Assembly: GCF_041916735.1 (NCBI RefSeq)
Contig: NZ_JAYRYY010000013.1
Direction: 5' to 3' (one strand)
DNA: 64,000 nucleotides
Source of the DNA: Zoogloea sp016790385
Lineage (GTDB): Bacteria; Pseudomonadota; Gammaproteobacteria; Burkholderiales; Rhodocyclaceae
The translations under genes and the position numbers were made by a program. How positions within the stretch are numbered: position 1 is the stretch's first letter; every line of letters starts with the position of its first letter. Positions 7,666-14,890 of the stretch are shown here, in pieces. Under the pieces are notes generated by a model. It saw only the letters and a list, made by a program, of their open reading frames with translations, did no database searches and was not told where the DNA came from.

Positions 7666-9084
7666 TCAATCCCGGGGCAGTACCCAGGCCAGTTCGTCCG
7701 GCGCGAGGGCTTCCATCCAGCGCAGTTGCTGCTCCAATACCGCCACCGTGGCTTCGGAGGCATCACCTTGCCGTGCTTGCAGGCGGCGGCGCAGTTCTTC
7801 TTCCGGAGCAGAGCAGGCCAGGATGGCGAAGGCGGCGCCATGACGGAGGGCGATGTCCCGGAAGGTGTCCCTTTCGGCGCGTTTCAGAAACGCGGCATCG
7901 ACGATCACCGACCAGCCTGCGTCGAGCAGGCATGCGGCGGTGTCCGCCAGGTGGGAGAAGGTGAGCCGCGTTGCCTGGGGCGTGTAGATTCCGCCGCTCC
8001 GGGTGTCGGGGAGGCTGTGTGCCAGTGGTGGCAGGCCGTGGAGGCGCTTGCGCTCCACGTCGGAACGCAGGCGCACGGTCGCGGCGGCCGGGTCGGCCAT
8101 GAGCAGGGCCGCGCTCGCCACCGTCTTGCCTGAGCCGGACAGGCCATGGGTGATGGTCAGCCGCGGTGCGGGGGGCATGGTCAGGCTCTCGGCCAGATCC
8201 AGGTAACCCGCCACGCTCCCGGGCTTGCCCGACAGTGCGGCCACCTTGGCCCGCACCATGGCTTTGTACACCGCGTAGAAGCGCAGCACCGGCACGGCAC
8301 CCGTATCTCCCGACTCCCCCAGCCAGGCGCTCAGCAGCCAGGCCGCCAGATCGGGCCGGCGGTGGTCGAGGAGATCCATCCAGGTGAAGGCCAGCTCGGA
8401 GGCGACGTCGATCCAGCGCAAGGCGGGGTTGAATTCGATGCAGTCGAAAGGCACCACCTGCCCATCGAGCAGCACCAGGTTGCCCAGGTGCAGGTCGCCA
8501 TGGCATTCGCGGATGAAACCCTGAGCCTTGCGGGCCGCAAATAGCGCGCGACGGCGTTCGAACTCGGCCTCTGTCCAGGCTTGCCGTCTGGTCAGGCGCT
8601 GCCCTTCGGCGGGTTGCAGCGTGAGCAGGGTGGTGAAGTTGTCCAGGGCGGGTGCCAGCACTTCGGCGGGTTCGCCCCAGGGGCTGCGCGCGTCGGCCAC
8701 GGCCGCACCGCGATGAAAGGCGTGGATGGTCCGGGCCAGGCTGCCGAGGGCCTCGGGGCCGAGTCCGCCCCGCTCGCAGACGTGATCCAGGCGCTGACTC
8801 TCGGCAAAGCGCCGCATCTTCACGGCGCATTCGCCGCTGTCGTCCACTTCCTCCAGCCCCAGGTAGAGCCCGGGCGCCAGACGCCGGTTGAGGCGCAGCT
8901 CTTCATGGCAGCAAAAGCGGCGCTGCTCGGCGGTGCTGTAGTCGAGAAAGGGCAGGCTCAAGGGCTTTTTCAGCTTCCAGACGAAGCCGTTGGCGAGCAG
9001 CAGCCATGAGATGTGGGTCTCGACCAGTTCGGCGCCAAGGCGGGACTGGAATCGCCGTAGCCAGTCGGGCAGGGGTTCGCTCAT
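7666..9084 (-). CDS. Bifunctional aminoglycoside-phosphotransferase-like / P-loop kinase-like protein
   Basis: 472 residues in two domains. The N-terminal half is an APH-type kinase fold with the catalytic loop HGDLHLGN (195-202) and the metal-binding Asp in VPFDCIEF (about 211-218). The C-terminal part is a P-loop ATPase resembling gluconate/zeta-toxin-type small-molecule kinases, with Walker A GLSGSGKT (314-321). The start overlaps the CdsA-like gene stop by 4 bp, making it the last gene of the lipid operon. The family is widespread but its substrate is unknown; phosphorylation of a polar head group or its precursor would fit the neighbours, which is inference. Confidence 0.8.
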   Translation of the reverse strand: MSEPLPDWLRRFQSRLGAELVETHISWLLLANGFVWKLKKPLSLPFLDYSTAEQRRFCCHEELRLNRRLAPGLYLGLEEVDDSGECAVKMRRFAESQRLDHVCERGGLGPEALGSLARTIHAFHRGAAVADARSPWGEPAEVLAPALDNFTTLLTLQPAEGQRLTRRQAWTEAEFERRRALFAARKAQGFIRECHGDLHLGNLVLLDGQVVPFDCIEFNPALRWIDVASELAFTWMDLLDHRRPDLAAWLLSAWLGESGDTGAVPVLRFYAVYKAMVRAKVAALSGKPGSVAGYLDLAESLTMPPAPRLTITHGLSGSGKTVASAALLMADPAAATVRLRSDVERKRLHGLPPLAHSLPDTRSGGIYTPQATRLTFSHLADTAACLLDAGWSVIVDAAFLKRAERDTFRDIALRHGAAFAILACSAPEEELRRRLQARQGDASEATVAVLEQQLRWMEALAPDELAWVLPRD

Positions 9085-10025
9085 GCCACCCACCAGTAGC
9101 GGACGATGTGAAAGAAGATGGGGGCCGAGAAGCTGATCGAATCGACCCGGTCGAGCATGCCGCCATGGCCCTCGATCATTGCGCCCCAGTCCTTCACGCC
9201 CCGGTCGCGCTTGATGGCCGACAGCACGAAACCGCCAAAGAAGCCCATCACGTTGATGACCAGGGCGATCAGTCCGGCCTCGAGTGGTGTGAAGGGGGTG
9301 ATCCACCACAAGGCGGCGCCAACGGCGGTGGAGGTGAGCACCCCGCCCACCAGGCCTTCGACCGTCTTTGAGGGGGAGATCGCCGGCGACACCTTGCGCT
9401 TGCCGATGAGTTTGCCCCACACGTACTGGAAGACATCGCTGGACTGCACGGTGAGGATCAGGAAGACGATCAGGAGCATGTTGCGCCCCGCGTAGCCGGC
9501 AATGTCGAGGGTGAGCAGGGCGGGGACGTGGGACAGGCAATAGACGCAGATCATCAGCCCCCACTGGACTTTGGCCGCCCGCTCGAGAAAGCGCGTGGTG
9601 TCCGCCCCGAGGGAGGACGAGATGGGCAGCAGCAGGAAGGCATAGACCGGGATGAGGATGGAGAACAGGCCGTACCAGCCGATGGCAATGAGCCAGTACT
9701 GGGCGGGCAGGAACACGAAAAAGCTCCACAGCAGGGCGCGGTGATCACCCAGGCGGGTGTGGGTGAGCGAGATGAACTCCCGCAGGCACTGGAAGGAGAT
9801 GAAAGCGAAGAGGGCAATCACCCCCCAGGGGCCGATCCAGATGGCGGCGCCGATCAGCGCGATCATGGCCCACCAGGCCTTGATGCGGGCGTTGAGGTTG
9901 TCGATGACGCCGTGGGGCTCGCCCCGGGCGACCCGGTATTTGAGTCCGGCGCCGATCAGGCTGAACACGGCCAGCAGGCCGAAGATGCCGCCGAAGACGG
10001 CGATGAGATCGTGGGATGCGTTCAT
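9081..10025 (-). CDS. Phosphatidate cytidylyltransferase, CdsA/YnbB-like
   Basis: Makes CDP-diacylglycerol from phosphatidic acid and CTP in the inner membrane. The 314-residue protein has about eight membrane helices. Near its C-terminus is the family signature S-x-x-K-R-D-x4-KD-x-G...HGG-x-x-DR-x-D (269-295), and SPSKTVEG (217-224) is also present. It sits in a dedicated lipid cluster rather than in the lpxD/bamA region where housekeeping cdsA usually lies, so it is probably a paralogue like E. coli YnbB. It precedes the APH/P-loop gene with a 4-bp overlap and follows the acyltransferase by 15 bp. Confidence 0.93.
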   Translation of the reverse strand: MNASHDLIAVFGGIFGLLAVFSLIGAGLKYRVARGEPHGVIDNLNARIKAWWAMIALIGAAIWIGPWGVIALFAFISFQCLREFISLTHTRLGDHRALLWSFFVFLPAQYWLIAIGWYGLFSILIPVYAFLLLPISSSLGADTTRFLERAAKVQWGLMICVYCLSHVPALLTLDIAGYAGRNMLLIVFLILTVQSSDVFQYVWGKLIGKRKVSPAISPSKTVEGLVGGVLTSTAVGAALWWITPFTPLEAGLIALVINVMGFFGGFVLSAIKRDRGVKDWGAMIEGHGGMLDRVDSISFSAPIFFHIVRYWWVA

Positions 10026-10040
10026 GGTGTGAGACCGGGT

Positions 10041-10664
10041 TCAGTCGGCGGGGGGCGCGAGATCGAGCAAGGCGGCGCGTGCGCGGGCGAGGAAGGCGTC
10101 GCGGCTCTCGCCGTCGACCCGAGGGAGGGGCGGGCCGAAGCTCAGGGTGCACAACAGCGGCACGGGAATCAGGCTGCCCTTGGGCATCACCCGCCCCAGG
10201 TTCTCGATCCATACGGGGATCAGCTCGGCTTCGGGGTGGGCTTTGGCCAGGTGGTGAAGGCCGCTCTTGAAGGGCAACAGGTCGTCTCCCATGTTGCGCG
10301 TGCCTTCCGGAAAGAGGATCAGGGACTCACCTGCGGTCAGCGCCTCGCCCATCTGGTCCACCGGATTGGGGCCGCTACGCCCCGGGCGACGGTCGATGCA
10401 CACGCCACGGAACACCCGGTTGATCAGGAAGCTCCGGAAGGGCGTGGTCAGCCAGTAGTCGGCCCCTGCCACAGGACGGGTGCACCGGCGCAGGGGCGGC
10501 GGGAGAGACGCCCAGATCAGCACGAAGTCTCCGTGGCTGCGGTGGTTGGCAAAATACACGCGCGAACCAGCGCCCGGCGCGCTGCCCAGCCACAGGGCAC
10601 GGACGCCGGTGAGGGCACGGGCAAAGCCGCACAGGGCGGAGGCAAGGAGGCGATCGACGAGCAT
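10041..10664 (-). CDS. 1-acylglycerol-3-phosphate acyltransferase (PlsC-like)
   Basis: Lysophospholipid acyltransferase that would make phosphatidic acid from lysophosphatidic acid and acyl-CoA or acyl-ACP at the membrane. 207 residues with the catalytic H-x4-D motif (His41-Asp46, NHRSHGD) and the FPEGTR substrate-binding motif (118-123). Placed directly before the CdsA-like gene, whose substrate it would supply. It is shorter than many PlsC proteins, which suits a soluble or monotopic form. The acceptor could be another lysolipid. Confidence 0.88.
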   Translation of the reverse strand: MLVDRLLASALCGFARALTGVRALWLGSAPGAGSRVYFANHRSHGDFVLIWASLPPPLRRCTRPVAGADYWLTTPFRSFLINRVFRGVCIDRRPGRSGPNPVDQMGEALTAGESLILFPEGTRNMGDDLLPFKSGLHHLAKAHPEAELIPVWIENLGRVMPKGSLIPVPLLCTLSFGPPLPRVDGESRDAFLARARAALLDLAPPAD

Positions 10665-10678
10665 CGGATGTTCCGGGT

Positions 10679-11131
10679 TCAGCCCGCAGCCATGGCCGCG
10701 AACAGGGTCAGGCCCTGGAGAGCCAGGGCGAGGGCTTGGTGACGCAGCAGGCCGAGGGCGCCGCGCACGCGCTCGGCCAGCGGGCGCGGGCTTCGGGTGG
10801 GCTGGCCGAATGTCTGCGCCAGGGCCTGATCGAAGGCCTGAAGGTCGGCTTCAATGTCGGCGTCGGTTGAGGCCTGCCAGGCGTTGGCCCAGTGGGCGAA
10901 CAGCGCGGCATCCAGGCCGCAGCGCAGCGCGTGGTAGGCCTGCACGGCGCCCGCCACCAGACTCAGGGCAAGGCAGGCGCAGCGCAGCGGGCCGCCGGGG
11001 GCCAGCAACAGGGCGGCGAGGGCCGGCAACAGCAGGGTCAGGCTGAGCAAATGAAGCTTGCGCCCCTGGGCCAGCGTCGCGGCGGCAAGGGCGGCTCCGG
11101 CCGCCGCGTCGCGGGATCTGTCAGGCGCCAC
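10679..11131 (-). CDS. Small membrane protein of the lipid operon, unknown function
   Basis: 150 residues, very rich in Ala and Leu, with about three hydrophobic segments (about 28-45, 48-70 and 130-148) and a polar central region (about 75-120). A GTG start at 11131 has a GGAG ribosome-binding site seven bases before it and overlaps the phosphatase stop by 11 bp. The stop is 14 bp from the acyltransferase. No recognisable domain. Context suggests a membrane partner in lipid synthesis or transport. Confidence 0.6.
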   Translation of the reverse strand: MAPDRSRDAAAGAALAAATLAQGRKLHLLSLTLLLPALAALLLAPGGPLRCACLALSLVAGAVQAYHALRCGLDAALFAHWANAWQASTDADIEADLQAFDQALAQTFGQPTRSPRPLAERVRGALGLLRHQALALALQGLTLFAAMAAG

Positions 11132-12458
11132 CGCTGTACTCCGGTGGCGGGCTGATGCGGGCGAGGGCCTGACGGTGTTGCGGGCTCAGCACGACCCGCG
11201 GGCGCGCCTGTTGCAGGATCGCCAGCGCGCTCTCGACCGAATTTGCCCGGCCCGTGGCCAGCAACCAGGCGGCCACCGCGCTGGCGCTGCGCGAGTAGCC
11301 CAGGGCGCAGCACACGAGCACAGGGCCGTGTCGACGCAGGTGCTCAATGGCGGTGGCAGCCTCTTCCAGTTGGGCACTGTCGGGTGGGACGAGATCAAGC
11401 CAGGGAAGCTGGGCATAGACCCAGTGGCCGCGGGGGGCGGGCAGCTCGGCGGTGAGGTCGAGCAGGGCCCGGAAGCCACCGGCCTCCATGGCGCGGCTGT
11501 CGGGGAGGCGGCCCAGCCAGACGCCGTCGGCAATCAGCCCGGGGGCGGGGGATCTGCGGGTCCACAGGCGCGAGTTGATCCATGCGCACAGGGTGTAGGG
11601 AGCAAGCAGCAGGGCAGCGCCCAAGGCATGGCGGCCGTCGCGCTTCTGGAAGCCCGCCGGCCCCAGCAGGGCGTAGTTGAGGGCCACCAGGGCCAGGGCG
11701 ATGCCCAGCCATACCCACACCAGCCCACCGCCTCCGAGCAGGAGGCCCAGGCCGGCTGCGGCCAGGGCGGCGCACAGGTAGCGGCCGGCAAGCCGGCGCC
11801 GGGCGGGAACATCCGTCCATCGGGCGGCGGAGAATGGCGTCGGGCCTTCATCCGGCCACAGCCACAGGCACAGCAGACCGACCAGGGCGCCGCTGGGGAT
11901 ATCGATGAAATGGTGCTGGTAGGTGGTGAGTACGGACACCGCGATCAGGGCGGCCCAGGCATCCACCCCCCAGCGCAGCGGGCCGCGGGTGGCACCGGCA
12001 AAACGCACCCAGATGATGATCAGCAGGCTGATGTGCAGGGAGGGGGCCTGGTTGTAAGGCAGATCGAAGCCGGCCAGGGCGTCGAAGAGCTGACCGAAGA
12101 GGCCGTCAGCATTCGGTCGGGGGAAGCTGAAGCGCAGGGGAAAAGTCAGGAAGCAGGCCACCGAGACAAGCTGGGCGGTGAGCAGGCGCAGGGCGTGGCG
12201 ATCAACCTGCAAGGCGCTGCGGCACAGCAGAAAGGACAGGCCGTAGAACAGATCGATGGACCAGTAAGGCAGGATGGTCCAGGGGACAAAGGGAATATGC
12301 CTTTCCCATTCGTAGACCAGGGTGTTGTTGACCTGCCAGCGCGCCGCCATGGTGTTGGCGAAACCATAGCTCAGGAAGAAGAAGGGCCCGAGAAAGAGCA
12401 GCCAGCCGATGCTCCGCGACCAGAAAATGCCGGGCGTCGGTGCCGTCGCGGTGTTCAT
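11121..12458 (-). CDS. PAP2 / dual-specificity phosphatase fusion (YnbD-like)
   Basis: 445 residues joining two unrelated phosphatase types. The N-terminal membrane part (about 15-300) carries PAP2-like motifs, QAPSLH (137-142) and YQHHFIDIPSG (180-190), with the conserved His and Asp. The C-terminal soluble part is a dual-specificity/PTP fold with the Cys-x5-Arg active site, Cys384 to Arg390 (CALGYSR). The same fusion occurs in E. coli YnbD. A likely role is removing phosphate from a phosphatidyl-alcohol-phosphate made by the CDP-alcohol transferase, as PTPMT1-type enzymes do for phosphatidylglycerophosphate. The start overlaps the preceding stop by 4 bp (ATGA). Confidence 0.88.
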   Translation of the reverse strand: MNTATAPTPGIFWSRSIGWLLFLGPFFFLSYGFANTMAARWQVNNTLVYEWERHIPFVPWTILPYWSIDLFYGLSFLLCRSALQVDRHALRLLTAQLVSVACFLTFPLRFSFPRPNADGLFGQLFDALAGFDLPYNQAPSLHISLLIIIWVRFAGATRGPLRWGVDAWAALIAVSVLTTYQHHFIDIPSGALVGLLCLWLWPDEGPTPFSAARWTDVPARRRLAGRYLCAALAAAGLGLLLGGGGLVWVWLGIALALVALNYALLGPAGFQKRDGRHALGAALLLAPYTLCAWINSRLWTRRSPAPGLIADGVWLGRLPDSRAMEAGGFRALLDLTAELPAPRGHWVYAQLPWLDLVPPDSAQLEEAATAIEHLRRHGPVLVCCALGYSRSASAVAAWLLATGRANSVESALAILQQARPRVVLSPQHRQALARISPPPEYSGGA

Positions 12459-14212
12459 GCCATGCGCCGCCGGGCCAGGGACACGGTAAAGATGCCCCAT
12501 TCGTCGATGCGTTGTTCGAGCTTGTCGAAGCCGGCCGCATCCACCAGCTGGTCCATCTCGGCCTGGCTGCGCCGGCGCATCACCCAGGCTTCGCCGCCCC
12601 GGTGGCTGGTGAGGGCGCGGGCGATGAGTTCCAGCTGGGGGTGCCAGGGCTGGCCGGTGTACAGCAGCAGGCCGCCGGGCTCGATGGCGTCGGCCATGCC
12701 GGCCAGGGAGCGGCTCACCATGGCGTTGTCGGGGAAGAGTTCGTACAGGCCGGAGACGATACCGATGGTGGGGCGGGGGGAGACGCCGGCCACCGAGGCC
12801 TGGTTGAAGGCGTCTCCCTTCTCGAAACGGGCGATGGCTTCCAGGCCCTTCTCGCGGATCAGGGCGGCGCCGTCGCGTACATTGATGTCGCTGTAGTCGC
12901 GCAACAGGACGGACTCGGGGCGGCGCGGGGCTTCGCTCAGGGCTTCGAGCACGTAGCGCCCGTGACCGGCGGCGATGTCCAGCACCCGCAGGGGGCGGCC
13001 CTCGGTATGCAGACGGCCCAGGGCCAGGCGCAGGAGTTCCTCCAGATGGCGCTTGCGTTGTCGGATGCCGCGCCAGCCGATGGCATTGAGGTAGTTGCGG
13101 TCGATGGCGCGGCCGAGGGGGCCGCTCCCGGTGGGGGTGTTGCGATAGACGTAGTCGAGCGTGCTGCCCGAGTCGAAGCCCGTGCGATGGCCCAGGGCGA
13201 CGCCTGCCGAGAGGCGGCCGCCAAGCTTCATGCTGGCCCGGTAGGCGGCCCAGTAGAGGCCGCGGGGGCTGAGTGGATGGAGGGGCCGGGCGAGGGCCGC
13301 GGATTCGTCCCGGGTGGCACCGTGGCGGTCGGCATCCAGCAGGCTCATCGGCGCGGCGGGGTGATCGAACTGGCGCAGGATGAAAGCCCGGGCCTTGTCG
13401 GTGGCAAGCTTGCGGTCCTGTTCGCCAAGGGTGTCGTGGTAGAAGCCGTCGAGGACGTGCTTTTCCTTTACCGTCGCGCCGAGATTGTCAAAGAAACGGT
13501 GCTGGGGGCCGTGATGGACCACCCAGTCGGCGCCGGAGATGAGCAGCTGGGTGGGCAGGGTGATGGCCTGGGCGTCGGCGACGACCCGTTCGGCGGCTTC
13601 GTACAGGCCGAGCAGGATGTTCACCGAGATGGCCCGGGCGATCAGCGGGTCCTTGTCGTAGCTGGTCTGGCGGGCCGGGTCGTGGGTCAGGAATTTTGCT
13701 TTGACGTAGCTGTTCACGAAGAAATTGCCGCGCAATTTTTCCAGCAGGGCAAGGCCGGGCCGGGCCAGGGGCACGTAGAGTTTGACCTGGAAGGCCGGCG
13801 AGGCGAGCACCAGGCAGCGTACCCGCGGCGCGTAGTCATGGGCCCAGGTGGCCACCAGCACCGCGCCAACGCTCTGGGCCAGCACGGCCATGTCGGCGTG
13901 GGCGATGCCGTGGCGGTCGCGGATGTGGTCGATGAAGGTCTGCACATCGCGCACCGACGTGCCGAAGCTCGGTGAATAACCGCGGGCGCCCGGGGAGTGG
14001 CCGTGGCCACGGGCGTCCCAGGCGAAGAAATCGAAGGCCGGCAGGTCCAGCTCGTCGGGCAGGTGGGCGATGCGGCCGGAGTGTTCATGGCCCCGGTGGA
14101 ACATCACCACGGCGCCCCGGCGGGGGGCGATGGCGGGCCACTGGCGGTAGAACAACTGCACCCCGTCGTGGGTTTCGAAATGATGTTCGGAGACCGGGCG
14201 GGGTGGGTTCAT
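12455..14212 (-). CDS. Alpha/beta-hydrolase / SAM-methyltransferase fusion (YnbC-like)
   Basis: 585 residues in two enzymes. Residues about 10-285 are a monoacylglycerol-lipase-like alpha/beta-hydrolase: oxyanion HRGH (39-42), nucleophile Ser114 in AQSVG, Asp229 in SGADWV and His259 in GFYHD. Residues about 315-585 are a class I methyltransferase with the SAM-binding loop DIAAGHGR (412-419). The ATG at 14212 gives the typical N-terminus; the extra upstream frame runs into the neighbouring gene. It is 8 bp after the CDP-alcohol transferase stop and overlaps the phosphatase by 4 bp. Same domain order as E. coli YnbC. Substrates are unknown; acyl removal and head-group methylation of a lipid are plausible. 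Confidence 0.87.
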   Translation of the reverse strand: MNPPRPVSEHHFETHDGVQLFYRQWPAIAPRRGAVVMFHRGHEHSGRIAHLPDELDLPAFDFFAWDARGHGHSPGARGYSPSFGTSVRDVQTFIDHIRDRHGIAHADMAVLAQSVGAVLVATWAHDYAPRVRCLVLASPAFQVKLYVPLARPGLALLEKLRGNFFVNSYVKAKFLTHDPARQTSYDKDPLIARAISVNILLGLYEAAERVVADAQAITLPTQLLISGADWVVHHGPQHRFFDNLGATVKEKHVLDGFYHDTLGEQDRKLATDKARAFILRQFDHPAAPMSLLDADRHGATRDESAALARPLHPLSPRGLYWAAYRASMKLGGRLSAGVALGHRTGFDSGSTLDYVYRNTPTGSGPLGRAIDRNYLNAIGWRGIRQRKRHLEELLRLALGRLHTEGRPLRVLDIAAGHGRYVLEALSEAPRRPESVLLRDYSDINVRDGAALIREKGLEAIARFEKGDAFNQASVAGVSPRPTIGIVSGLYELFPDNAMVSRSLAGMADAIEPGGLLLYTGQPWHPQLELIARALTSHRGGEAWVMRRRSQAEMDQLVDAAGFDKLEQRIDEWGIFTVSLARRRMA

Positions 14213-14220
14213 CGCTGACC

Positions 14221-14835
14221 TCAGTGGTTCGTGCGGGCCTGGCGGACGCCGCTGCGGATGCGGTTGAAGGTGTTGAGCAGGATGGCCAGCGCCGCCACCG
14301 GCATGATCCACAGGGCCGCGTCGGGCAGGCTGCCGGCCAGGCCCAGCCACAGGCCGAGGGCGCCGAACAGGAAGGCCCGGTCACTCTTGCCCATGGGGCC
14401 GTCGTACTGGCGGGGGGCGCCGACCATGGGGCCGAGGGCGCCCGCCATCTCGGAGACGGCCGACAGGAAGATCACCGCCCCGACGCTGCCCCAGCCGAAG
14501 GGTGCCACCGCCACGAAGGGCAGGTAGAGGGCGGCATCGGAGAGCACGTCGGAGAGTTCGTTGAAGTAAGCGCCCAGGGGTGATTGTTGCCCGAACTCCC
14601 GCGCCAGCATGCCATCCACCGCGTTGAAGGCCATGCGCAGGAACATCCACAGGGGCAGCAGCAGGAAGGCGCCGCTGTTGCCGGCATTGAGAAACAGCCC
14701 CAGGCCGAGGGCCAGGGAGATCAGCATGGCTGCCAGGGTGACTTGATTGGCCGTGATGCCGGCCGCCGCCAGCCGGCCGACGATGGGGCGCAGGAGTGCC
14801 TGGAAGCGGGGTTTGAGCTGGTAGATGCTGATCAT
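14221..14835 (-). CDS. CDP-alcohol phosphatidyltransferase family protein with altered Asp motif (YnbA-like)
   Basis: Expected to transfer a phosphatidyl group from CDP-diacylglycerol to an alcohol. 204 residues, about six membrane helices. The family motif D-x2-DG-x2-AR-x8-G-x3-D-x3-D is recognisable as N71-x2-D74-G75-x2-A78-R79-x8-G88-x3-N92-x3-D96: the first and third Asp are Asn. This alters the metal-binding site, so a different metal geometry or substrate is possible. Start at 14835 matches the usual MISIYQLKP N-terminus; a start at 14877 is the alternative. Resembles E. coli YnbA by neighbourhood. Confidence 0.85.
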   Translation of the reverse strand: MISIYQLKPRFQALLRPIVGRLAAAGITANQVTLAAMLISLALGLGLFLNAGNSGAFLLLPLWMFLRMAFNAVDGMLAREFGQQSPLGAYFNELSDVLSDAALYLPFVAVAPFGWGSVGAVIFLSAVSEMAGALGPMVGAPRQYDGPMGKSDRAFLFGALGLWLGLAGSLPDAALWIMPVAALAILLNTFNRIRSGVRQARTNH

Positions 14836-14890
14836 CTTCGGCGCGCGTGGGGCAGGTCTGCCGATTCTGCCATGCATCCGCGCAGATGCT

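Noticed and set aside
11058..13975. Two long plus-strand frames across the lipid operon
   Set aside because: Antisense to the phosphatase and hydrolase-methyltransferase genes; no start signal or motif.
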